In this document: piece by piece, positions 25,740 through 33,233 of the stretch | Numbering within the stretch: the first letter of the stretch is position 1 | Layout: every line of letters begins with the position of its first letter | Source of the DNA: UBA1563 sp041667115 | GTDB lineage: Bacteria; Bacteroidota; Ignavibacteria; Ignavibacteriales; Ignavibacteriaceae | NCBI GenBank assembly: GCA_041667115.1 | Contig: JBAYFO010000011.1 | Location: 1-64,000, forward strand | Length of the DNA stretch: 64,000 nucleotides | Direction of reading: 5' to 3' | Notes under the pieces: generated by a model | The model's input: the letters and a program-made list of their open reading frames with translations, nothing else | The model's database searches: none | What the model was told of the DNA's origin: nothing | Translations under genes and position numbers: made by a program

Positions 25740-26252
25740 ATGATTCTTAAAATAGCAAATTTAAGTGAAGGAATTCACGAACTGTTCTTTGACGGGAAAC
25801 CGGGTGAAATCGGATTACCTGAGCCATTCATAAATTCATACAAAATGGATTTGAGAATGGACAAGCGGCATAATCAAATTGTGCTTAATGTAACGCTAGC
25901 ACTTGAGGCTAAGTTTACTTGTGATAGATGTCTTGAAGAGTTTATTCAACCAATTGAGACAACATTTCAACACGTCTATCTCTTTGGAACAGAAGCGCCG
26001 GAAGATGAGAATGAGTCGGTTACGTATCTCTCTTTTGAAGCTGATAAGGTTGATATTTCTCCCGAACTCTATGATTATGCTGAAATAGCAATTCCGTTAA
26101 AAAAAGTTTGCAACGCAGAATGCAAAGGGTTATGTTCCCATTGCGGAACAAATTTAAACGTAACTACCTGTAGCTGTAAAGATGAAGAAATTGATGACCG
26201 ATGGTTACCGTTACAGAAATTAAAAAACATCCCGCCAGGCGGGACCAAATAA
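25740..26252 (+). CDS. YceD/DUF177 family protein
   Basis: A 170-residue protein of the DUF177 family, normally encoded directly before rpmF, as here. FTCDRCLEEFIQPI and the C-terminal cysteine cluster (CNAECKGLCSHCG ... CSC) are the family features; DDRWLPLQKLK also fits. It is linked to 23S rRNA processing and ribosome assembly in some bacteria. The gene starts right after a promoter candidate. Its final codons are formed by the palindrome CCCGCC-A-GGCGGG (26231-26243), giving a PPGG tail. It ends 22 bp before rpmF. Confidence 0.85.
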   Translation: MILKIANLSEGIHELFFDGKPGEIGLPEPFINSYKMDLRMDKRHNQIVLNVTLALEAKFTCDRCLEEFIQPIETTFQHVYLFGTEAPEDENESVTYLSFEADKVDISPELYDYAEIAIPLKKVCNAECKGLCSHCGTNLNVTTCSCKDEEIDDRWLPLQKLKNIPPGGTK

Positions 26253-26274
26253 CTAAAGTAAAATAGGGAAGCAA

Positions 26275-26454
26275 ATGCCAAATCCTAAAAGAAAAATGTC
26301 TAAAACAAGACGCGATAAACGAAGAACGCATTATAAAGCTGAAGCTCCGGCATTAAGTGCTTGTTCAAATTGCGGCGAAATGAAATTAGCTCATCACGCC
26401 TGCCCAAGCTGCGGCTATTATAATGGCCGGTCTATGTTAATTCCGAAAAATTAG
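26275..26454 (+). CDS. rpmF: Ribosomal protein bL32
   Basis: A 59-residue protein: MPNPKRKMSKTRRDKRR, then a zinc ribbon with CSNCGE and CPSCGYYNGR, the normal four-cysteine form of bL32. Length and position behind the yceD-like gene and before plsX are standard. It is a structural component of the large ribosomal subunit. A GGGAAGCAA stretch before the ATG serves as the ribosome site. The zinc-containing form suggests no zinc-starvation paralogue at this locus. Confidence 0.97.
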   Translation: MPNPKRKMSKTRRDKRRTHYKAEAPALSACSNCGEMKLAHHACPSCGYYNGRSMLIPKN

Positions 26455-26465
26455 TTCTTAATTAA

Positions 26466-27485
26466 ATGTCTTTACCTCCTTCTGATTTTCCCAAATGCAG
26501 AATACTTGTTGATGCGATGGGGGGCGATTTCGCCCCTCTGCATGAAGTCCTGGGTGCGATTTCTGCATTTAGCGAAAACAAATCTTTTCATTTGATCCTT
26601 GTTGGTGATGAAGAAAAAATAAAAGCCATTGCCAGGGAAAATAATTTATCGCTGGATGGAGTGGAAATTATTCATTCCGAAGAGATCATTACGATGAATG
26701 ATTCTCCTACTACGGCGCTCAAGACAAAGCAAAATTCCTCACTGGTTATCGGAGCAAAATTAGTTGCTGCCGGCAAAGCGGATGCTTTTGTGAGTGCCGG
26801 AAATACCGGTGCGGTTGCTGCTGCCGGTACCTTAATCATAGGCAGATTACCGGGAGTAGAAAGACCGACAATCGGAACTTACATACCGAATTTAACCGGT
26901 ATTACAACAGTATTTGATGTCGGGGCTTTCGTTGATTCGAAGCCGCAACATCTTGTTGGATACGCTCATCTGGCTAACGTCTATTTGAAAGAAATGTTCG
27001 GGATACAGAATCCAACTATCGGATTGTTATCTGTAGGTGAAGAGAATGAGAAGGGAAATAAAGTATCAAAAGAAACTTTTGAATTGCTAAAAAATTCTAA
27101 TTTAAATTTTTTCGGCAATGTTGAAGGCGGAGATGTATTAACCGGAAAAGTTAACATTGTTATCTGCGATGGATTTGTGGGAAATATTCTTCTCAAATTT
27201 GGAGAATCTTTCCTTAAAATTATGAAACCGATGTTGAAGAAAACCGCCGATGCAAATTTCTTCGACAAAATAAAAATTGCCTTATCAAGAAATGCAATTC
27301 GAAAAACCTTCAAAGTTTTCGACCCAAATGAATATGGAGGAATTCCGCTTCTTGGAGTAAAAGCCATTACCATTATCGGGCACGGTTCAAGTTCTGCTTA
27401 TGGAATAAAAAACATGGTTTTGAACGCAAAAAAAATGTACGACAATAAATTAATAGCAAAACTTGCCCAGGAAATGAACAAGTAA
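26466..27485 (+). CDS. plsX: Phosphate acyltransferase PlsX
   Basis: A 339-residue enzyme with RILVDAMGGDFAPLHEVLGA, NDSPTTALKTKQNSS, ADAFVSAGNTGAVAAAG, FDVGAFVDSKPQHLVGYA and the C-terminal GIPLLGVKAITIIGHGSS. It converts acyl-ACP to acyl-phosphate for the first acylation of glycerol-3-phosphate. It is part of the chain rpmF-plsX-fabH-fabD, 11 bp after rpmF, and is peripheral at the inner membrane. Confidence 0.96.
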   Translation: MSLPPSDFPKCRILVDAMGGDFAPLHEVLGAISAFSENKSFHLILVGDEEKIKAIARENNLSLDGVEIIHSEEIITMNDSPTTALKTKQNSSLVIGAKLVAAGKADAFVSAGNTGAVAAAGTLIIGRLPGVERPTIGTYIPNLTGITTVFDVGAFVDSKPQHLVGYAHLANVYLKEMFGIQNPTIGLLSVGEENEKGNKVSKETFELLKNSNLNFFGNVEGGDVLTGKVNIVICDGFVGNILLKFGESFLKIMKPMLKKTADANFFDKIKIALSRNAIRKTFKVFDPNEYGGIPLLGVKAITIIGHGSSSAYGIKNMVLNAKKMYDNKLIAKLAQEMNK

Positions 27486-27533
27486 ACATGCCTACGTTGC
27501 ACGGGCAAATCTCTTAATATGGAATAATAAAGA

Positions 27534-28538
27534 ATGTCTATAAATAAAAAAATAAATGCTACCATTACCGGTGTTGGAATGTACGTACCGGAAAAAGTTT
27601 TAGATAATGCTTACTTCGAGTCAATCGTTAACACTTCAAGCGAGTGGATTGTAACGAGAACCGGAATTAGAGAGCGGAGAATTATTGAAAATGGCGCTAC
27701 AAGTGATCTTGCTACCGGCGCACTTAAAGATCTCATGGAAAAACATAATCTCAAAGCGGACGAGATTGATGTTATTATCGTTGCCACCGTTACACCCGAT
27801 ATGTTTTTTCCGGCTACTGCTTGTATTGTTCAAGATAATGTTAAAGCTAAGAACGCCTGGGGATTTGATCTATCCGCGGCTTGCTCAGGTTTTCTTTTCG
27901 CCTTTCAAACAGGATGCTCATTAGTTGAAAGCGGTAGATATAAAAAAGTTGTTGTTATTGGCGCAGATAAAATGAGCGCGATATCGGATTATACCGACCG
28001 GAACACCTGCATTTTATTTGGTGATGCAGCCTCGGCAGTTTTAATTGAACCGACTGAAGATTCCTCGATAGGTTTTCAAGATTCTCTTTTGCACTGTGAT
28101 GGGCAAGGGAAAAATTATCTCTATATGAAAGGCGGCGGAAGTTTGAATCCGGCTACCCACGAAACTGTTGATAACAAAATGCATTATATTTTTCAAGACG
28201 GTAAACCCGTTTTCAAAGCAGCAGTTGTTGGGATGGCAGACATTTCATTTGAAGTTATGCAAAAAAATAATCTTACAGGAGAGGATGTAGCTTTTCTTGT
28301 CCCCCATCAAGCTAACTTAAGAATCATTGATGCCACTGCTCAGCGCATGGGAATCGGGAAAGAAAAAGTTATGATCAATATTGATAAATACGGCAATACC
28401 ACCGCTGCAACTATTCCTTTATGTTTAACCGAATATTATAGAGATGGAAAATTGAAAAAAGGAGACAAGTTAATTTTGTCAGCGTTCGGTGCCGGATATA
28501 CCTGGGGCGCAACGTATCTTGTTTGGGGAATTGATTAA
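27534..28538 (+). CDS. fabH: Beta-ketoacyl-ACP synthase III
   Basis: A 334-residue thiolase-fold enzyme. The catalytic triad is C117 in DLSAACSGF, the histidine in PHQANLRI and the asparagine in KYGNTTAATIP. Hallmark start TGVGMYVPEKVL and RTGIRERRI are present. It condenses acetyl-CoA (or a branched starter) with malonyl-ACP to begin fatty-acid synthesis. The stop overlaps the fabD start by one base (TAATG). It lies between plsX and fabD in the usual order. Confidence 0.96.
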   Translation: MSINKKINATITGVGMYVPEKVLDNAYFESIVNTSSEWIVTRTGIRERRIIENGATSDLATGALKDLMEKHNLKADEIDVIIVATVTPDMFFPATACIVQDNVKAKNAWGFDLSAACSGFLFAFQTGCSLVESGRYKKVVVIGADKMSAISDYTDRNTCILFGDAASAVLIEPTEDSSIGFQDSLLHCDGQGKNYLYMKGGGSLNPATHETVDNKMHYIFQDGKPVFKAAVVGMADISFEVMQKNNLTGEDVAFLVPHQANLRIIDATAQRMGIGKEKVMINIDKYGNTTAATIPLCLTEYYRDGKLKKGDKLILSAFGAGYTWGATYLVWGID

Positions 28539-29452
28539 TGAGCAAACGCGCATTTCTCTTTCCGGGTCAAGGTACTCAATATGTCGGGATGGCGAGAGAC
28601 CTTTTTGAAAATTCTGTTGAAGCCAAAGAAATGATCCGTATGGCTGATGGAGTTTTGGGTGTTAACCTTTCGCAAATAATGTTTGAAGGACCTGAAGAAG
28701 ATTTAAAACAGACAGAGTACACGCAGCCTGCAATTTTTCTACACAGCGTTGTTTTAGCAAGTCTATTGAGAACTCTTGACTGCCAGGGTGCAGCCGGGCA
28801 TTCGTTAGGTGAATACTCAGCATTAGTTTCTGCAGGAGCAATCCAATTTTTAGATGCCGTTCAATTGGTTAGAGCTCGCGGTGTTGCTATGCAGAAAGCA
28901 GGGATTGAAAAACCTGGGACTATGGCTGCGGTTATTGGACTTGACGGAGATAAGTTAGAAACTATCTGTGCTGATGCTTCCGTGGATGGAATTGTTCAAT
29001 GTGCGAACTTTAATTCACCTGGACAAATTGTAATTTCAGGTTCAACTGAAGGTGTGAGAAAAGCAATGCAACTTGCTAAAGCAAACGGAGCGAAAATAGT
29101 AAAGGAATTGGTAGTAAGCGGCGCGTTTCATTCGCCGTTGATGCAATCTGCAAAAGATTCACTTTATCTGGAATTAGAAAAATCAAATATCTTTGATGCA
29201 AAATTTCCTGTTTATGCAAACGTTACTGCGTTCCCGGTTCAGCAAAAAGATGAAATTAAAAAATTATTATTCGAGCAAGTGACTTCACCGGTTCGATGGG
29301 AAGAAACAATTAGAAATATGATTACTGATGGATTTGATGAATTTGTAGAAATTGGTCCCGGTAAAGTTTTACAGGGATTGGTAAAAAGAATTAATGCAAA
29401 CGTTACCTGTTATGGAATTGATAAATTTTCGGAAGTTGAGAAATATTTATGA
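28538..29452 (+). CDS. fabD: Malonyl-CoA:ACP transacylase
   Basis: A 304-residue alpha/beta hydrolase-like acyltransferase: FLFPGQGTQYVGM at the start, nucleophile S89 in AAGHSLGEYSAL, and the catalytic histidine in VSGAFHSPLM. The oxyanion/arginine region QLVRARGVAMQ is intact. It loads malonyl groups onto the acyl carrier protein encoded at 30818. It overlaps fabH by one base and the DUF3109 gene by four. Confidence 0.96.
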   Translation: MSKRAFLFPGQGTQYVGMARDLFENSVEAKEMIRMADGVLGVNLSQIMFEGPEEDLKQTEYTQPAIFLHSVVLASLLRTLDCQGAAGHSLGEYSALVSAGAIQFLDAVQLVRARGVAMQKAGIEKPGTMAAVIGLDGDKLETICADASVDGIVQCANFNSPGQIVISGSTEGVRKAMQLAKANGAKIVKELVVSGAFHSPLMQSAKDSLYLELEKSNIFDAKFPVYANVTAFPVQQKDEIKKLLFEQVTSPVRWEETIRNMITDGFDEFVEIGPGKVLQGLVKRINANVTCYGIDKFSEVEKYL

Positions 29453-30027
29453 CATCACCCGAAAATATTTATCAAATAAACGGATTAAAAATTGATCCGC
29501 AATTATTTACCTACAAATTTGGTTGCCAATGTAACGGCGAGTGCTGTTATTACGGCGTTTATACTGATAAAGCCGAACACGAAAAAATTCTTTCTCTTAA
29601 GGATAAACTCATTCCTTTGATGGATGAAACGCAATCAAAAGATATTACCGCATGGTTTGAAGAACCTCAAGAAGATGATGATTTTGATTCGGGAATAGCA
29701 GTCGGAACGGAAGTTATTAACGGCAAGTGTGCCTTCCTTGATAAAAACGGATTATGCGTTATTCAGTCTCTTGCAATAAATGAAGGAAAACATCCGTGGG
29801 ATTATAAACCTCTTTATTGCTACCTCTTCCCAATTACCATTTATGAAAAAACCTTGACGCTGGATGATGACCATATTAATAGATTGAAGCAATGTAACCG
29901 CTCAAACGGAGACGGAACAACAATCATTGATTTTTGTAAAGATGAATTGACCCGCTTTTTAGGTGAAGAAGGGTATGCTACATTACTTCAATTTCGTGAA
30001 GATTATTTAAGAAAGGAAATTAAGTAA
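29449..30027 (+). CDS. DUF3109 family cysteine-cluster protein
   Basis: A 192-residue protein of the DUF3109 family, related to YkgJ-type zinc/iron-chelating proteins. Cysteines occur in FGCQCNGECCYYGVYTD, GKCAFLDKNGLCVIQ and LYCYLFPITIYE. The pattern suggests a metal cluster but its role is unknown. The ATG overlaps the fabD stop by 4 bp (ATGA) and the stop lies 1 bp before fabG, so it is embedded in the fatty-acid operon and clearly co-translated with it. Conservation of that linkage elsewhere would hint at a lipid-related function. Confidence 0.8.
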   Translation: MTSPENIYQINGLKIDPQLFTYKFGCQCNGECCYYGVYTDKAEHEKILSLKDKLIPLMDETQSKDITAWFEEPQEDDDFDSGIAVGTEVINGKCAFLDKNGLCVIQSLAINEGKHPWDYKPLYCYLFPITIYEKTLTLDDDHINRLKQCNRSNGDGTTIIDFCKDELTRFLGEEGYATLLQFREDYLRKEIK

Positions 30028-30028
30028 G

Positions 30029-30769
30029 ATGATCAAAGATAAAGTAGCATTGATAACCGGGGGCACAAGAGGGATCGGGAAAAGTATCGTGGAAATCTTT
30101 GCCGCCAACGGAGCAAAAGTTATATTCACCTATCATAGTTCTGCAGAAGCAGCACTTGAAATTGAGCGATGGGGAAAAGAGAATAATTACGAAATTTACG
30201 GCATTCAAGCTGATGCCTCAAAGTTTAGCGATGCCGAAAAATCAATAAGTTTTACTTTGGAAAAGTTCAACCGTTTAGATATTTTAGTAAACAACGCAGG
30301 AATTACTAGAGATAATTTACTCTTGCGGATGTCCGAAGATGAATTTGATTCGGTTATCAGTGCAAATCTTAAAAGTGTTTTCAATTATACCAAATGTGCG
30401 GTCAAACCAATGATCTCGCAAAAGTTCGGAAGAATAATTAATATTTCTTCTGTCGTTGGCATTTCAGGCAATCCGGGTCAAGCGAATTATGTTTCTGCTA
30501 AAGCCGGTGTAATCGGATTTACTAAATCTGTTGCAAAAGAACTGGCTTCCCGGAATATTACGGCTAATGCGGTAGCGCCGGGTTTTATTGAAACAGATAT
30601 GACAAAAAAATTGAATGAAAAACAAAAGGAAGCAATTATTTCTGTCATTCCTTTAAAGAAAATTGGTTCACCCGACGTTATTGCTAAAGCCGCCCTATTT
30701 TTTGCTTCTGAAAATGCAGATTATATTACCGGGCAAGTACTTTGTGTAGACGGCGGAATGACAATGTAA
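30029..30769 (+). CDS. fabG: 3-oxoacyl-ACP reductase
   Basis: A 246-residue short-chain dehydrogenase. The nucleotide motif is TGGTRGIGKSI, NNAG is present, and the catalytic Ser (S141 region, INISSVVG), Y154 and K158 (ANYVSAKAG) are in place. PGFIETDM and a C-terminal GQVLCVDGGMTM are family-typical. It reduces 3-oxoacyl-ACP with NADPH in the elongation cycle. It lies between the DUF3109 gene and acpP. Confidence 0.95.
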   Translation: MIKDKVALITGGTRGIGKSIVEIFAANGAKVIFTYHSSAEAALEIERWGKENNYEIYGIQADASKFSDAEKSISFTLEKFNRLDILVNNAGITRDNLLLRMSEDEFDSVISANLKSVFNYTKCAVKPMISQKFGRIINISSVVGISGNPGQANYVSAKAGVIGFTKSVAKELASRNITANAVAPGFIETDMTKKLNEKQKEAIISVIPLKKIGSPDVIAKAALFFASENADYITGQVLCVDGGMTM

Positions 30770-30817
30770 GTTTAGTTAACGTAATTTATCACAAACAATA
30801 ATAAGAGGAGTCCTACT

Positions 30818-31051
30818 ATGGATGTTGAAGCAAAAGTAAAAGAAATCATTATGGATAAACTTGGTGTTGAAGAATCTCAAGTTACACATGAAGCTTCTTT
30901 TACCAATGATTTAGGTGCAGATTCATTAGATATCGTAGAGTTAGTAATGGGATTTGAAAGCGCGTTCAATGTTTCGATCCCCGATGAAGATGCTGAAAAA
31001 ATCGGCACCGTCGGTGATGCAGTGAACTACTTAAAAACTAAAGTAAGTTAA
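30818..31051 (+). CDS. acpP: Acyl carrier protein
   Basis: A 77-residue acidic protein with the phosphopantetheine serine S36 in [11 protein letters not shown]. Start [19 protein letters not shown] and the [15 protein letters not shown] segment are classical. It carries the growing chain between the Fab enzymes. A good AGAGGAG site precedes the ATG, stronger than in its neighbours, fitting high expression. A hairpin at 31060 follows the stop. Confidence 0.97.
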   Translation: MDVEAKVKEIIMDKLGVEESQVTHEASFTNDLGADSLDIVELVMGFESAFNVSIPDEDAEKIGTVGDAVNYLKTKVS

Positions 31052-31059
31052 TTAACATT

Positions 31060-31090
31060 GGGGAAAAGTTTTTCTTTTCCCCTCATTTTT
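31060..31090 (+). terminator. Hairpin between acpP and fabF
   Basis: GGGGAAAAG (31060-31068) and CTTTTCCCC (31074-31082) form a perfect 9-bp stem around TTTTT, followed by TCATTTTT. It starts 9 bp after the acpP stop. It could be a partial terminator or processing site that raises acpP over fabF. Confidence 0.6.
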
Positions 31091-31106
31091 CCCGGGAAAC
31101 TAAAGT

Positions 31107-32354
31107 ATGAAAAAACGAAGAGTTGTTGTAACTGGATTAGGTGCTGTTACACCTATCGGGAACACCGCAAATGAATTTTGGAATGCTTTATTAGAAGGGA
31201 AAAATGGCGTTGAACTTATTTCAAAATTTGATACCTCGCTTTTTGATACAAAGTTTGCTGCGGAAGTTAAAAATTTTGATCCGCTTCAATACATTGATAA
31301 AAAAGCTGTCAGGCGAATTGACCCCTTTGCGCAATTTGCTCTTGCCTCAGCAGAACAAGCAATTCTTGATTCTCAAATCAATCTAGAAAAAACTGATCTT
31401 GAAAGATTTGGTGTGGTTTTTGGAAGCGGAATTGGCGGAATTAAAACTCTTACCGAACAACATTTCGTTTTTTTTAAAGATAGAGATCCTCAAAAAATCA
31501 GTCCTTTTTTTGTGACGATGATGATTGCAGATATAGCTGCCGGACAAATATCCATTAGATTTGGATTAAAAGGTCCGAATTACGCAACTACTTCGGCGTG
31601 CGCAACATCTTCACATTCTATTGCCGATGCCTTTATGCTGATTGAGCGCGGAAGTGCCGACCTAATGCTCTGCGGTGGTTCTGAAGCCCCTGTTTCAGAG
31701 ATGGCGATTGCAGGATTTAATTCAATGCGGGCGTTATCAACGTGGAATGACCGGTACAAAGAAGCTTCGCGTCCGTTTGATAAAGACCGGAATGGTTTTG
31801 TGATGGGAGAAGGAGCCGGCGTTTTGTTATTAGAGGATATGGAACACGCAATCTCTCGTGGCGCTAAAATTTATGCTGAACTTGCCGGGATTGGATTAAC
31901 GGCGGACGCACATCATATTACTGCACCGGAACCATCGGGCAACGGAGCGATGCGTGCAATGAAAGAAGCGGTGAGAGAGTCGGGATTACTTTTTACCGAC
32001 ATCGATTATATTAACGCCCATGGAACGTCTACGCCTTATAACGATGTAATCGAGACTAAAGCAATTAAAGCTGCATTCGGAGATCATGCCTACAAACTTG
32101 TCATTTCATCGGTAAAGTCAATGACAGGGCACTTATTGGGAGCAGCGGGAAGCATTGAAGCAATTGCTACTGTCCTCTCGATACAGAACGATATTATTCC
32201 TCCAACAATAAATCTGGATGAAGCCGATCCGGAATGCGATCTGAATTATAGTCCAAAAGTGACAACTAAAAAAGTTGTTAATGCCGCTATCAGCAATACG
32301 TTTGGATTTGGCGGGCATAATGCGTCACTTCTTTTCAAGAAATTTTCGGAGTAG
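31107..32354 (+). CDS. fabF: Beta-ketoacyl-ACP synthase II
   Basis: A 415-residue condensing enzyme. Nucleophile C165 lies in TTSACATSSHSI, and histidines lie in NAHGTSTPYND and SVKSMTGHLLGAAG. RRVVVTGLGAVTPIG at the start and NTFGFGGHNASL at the end are family-typical. It elongates acyl-ACP by two carbons. It follows acpP after 55 bp containing a hairpin, and the rnc GTG start comes one base after its stop. Confidence 0.96.
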   Translation: MKKRRVVVTGLGAVTPIGNTANEFWNALLEGKNGVELISKFDTSLFDTKFAAEVKNFDPLQYIDKKAVRRIDPFAQFALASAEQAILDSQINLEKTDLERFGVVFGSGIGGIKTLTEQHFVFFKDRDPQKISPFFVTMMIADIAAGQISIRFGLKGPNYATTSACATSSHSIADAFMLIERGSADLMLCGGSEAPVSEMAIAGFNSMRALSTWNDRYKEASRPFDKDRNGFVMGEGAGVLLLEDMEHAISRGAKIYAELAGIGLTADAHHITAPEPSGNGAMRAMKEAVRESGLLFTDIDYINAHGTSTPYNDVIETKAIKAAFGDHAYKLVISSVKSMTGHLLGAAGSIEAIATVLSIQNDIIPPTINLDEADPECDLNYSPKVTTKKVVNAAISNTFGFGGHNASLLFKKFSE

Positions 32355-32355
32355 T

Positions 32356-33132
32356 GTGATTACTCTTCTCTCAAAATATTTTGATAAACGAAAGTCCATC
32401 AAAGTACTCACGAAAAAAAATCTAAAATTACTTGAACGTTTAATCAACACGAAAGTTAACCACCCTCAAATATTTGTTGAAGCTTTTACCCACCGTTCGG
32501 TTGTAGACAATATTACATTTAAAGCATCAAACGAAAGATTAGAATTTCTCGGCGATGCCATCCTTGGTTTTATAATTGGCGAAGCACTTTTTAATGCTTA
32601 TCCCGAAAGAGATGAAGGATATCTGACTAAAATCCGTTCAAACTTTGTGAACAAAGTTGCTCTCTATGATTGCGCCAAACGAATAAACTTATTACAATTT
32701 ATTTTTGTCGGCGCAGAGTTGAATACCGGAACTCGCAATGGATTAAAAACCATTTTGGCGGATGGTGTGGAAGCCTTGATCGGGGCGATCTATATTGATT
32801 GCGGAATGGAAAAAACAAAACAGTTTATCAGAGAATATATTGTTGAACCAAACTTGAAACTCGGGATGCATTTGATTGATGAAAACTTTAAGAGTCAACT
32901 CTTGGAATATACACAAGCAGTACGGATAGAAAATCCTAAATATATTATTGCCGGTGAAAGCGGACCCGAACATGATAGAGAATTTACCGTACAAATAGTG
33001 ATCGGTGATAAAATTTGGGGAGAAGGGAAAGGGAAAAGTAAAAAAGCCGCTGAACAAGAAGCTGCAAAACTTGCTTTGCAGTCTATTCCGGTTGAAAATC
33101 AAAAATATTTACACAAGTTGGACTCAAATTAA
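32356..33132 (+). CDS. rnc: Ribonuclease III
   Basis: A 258-residue protein starting at GTG 32356, preceded by GGAG at 32348 and immediately after the fabF stop. An in-frame ATG at 32275 inside fabF is rejected because it would add residues antiparallel to family alignments. The RNase III signature is ERLEFLGDAILGFI, with the second acidic cluster in ADGVEALIGAIYID. A C-terminal double-stranded RNA-binding domain (about residues 175-250) ends in GKGKSKKAAEQEAAKLAL. It processes rRNA and other duplex RNAs. The fab-acpP-fabF-rnc order is widespread. Confidence 0.93.
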   Translation: MITLLSKYFDKRKSIKVLTKKNLKLLERLINTKVNHPQIFVEAFTHRSVVDNITFKASNERLEFLGDAILGFIIGEALFNAYPERDEGYLTKIRSNFVNKVALYDCAKRINLLQFIFVGAELNTGTRNGLKTILADGVEALIGAIYIDCGMEKTKQFIREYIVEPNLKLGMHLIDENFKSQLLEYTQAVRIENPKYIIAGESGPEHDREFTVQIVIGDKIWGEGKGKSKKAAEQEAAKLALQSIPVENQKYLHKLDSN

Positions 33133-33233
33133 TCGCAACAATGAACTACAGACCATCATTTCTATTTTCTCAAATGTATTTTATTTATTATTGATACCAA
33201 AGAATTTATTATTTAAACAAAGTAAAGTTTTTT

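Noticed and set aside
32275..32355. Upstream in-frame ATG for rnc inside fabF
   Set aside because: The GTG at 32356 has a GGAG site and gives a normal RNase III length; the longer form would overlap fabF by 80 bp.
33133..33233. Glycine riboswitch before gcvP
   Set aside because: The gap is only about 100 bp, AT-rich and lacks the paired conserved G-rich aptamer cores.
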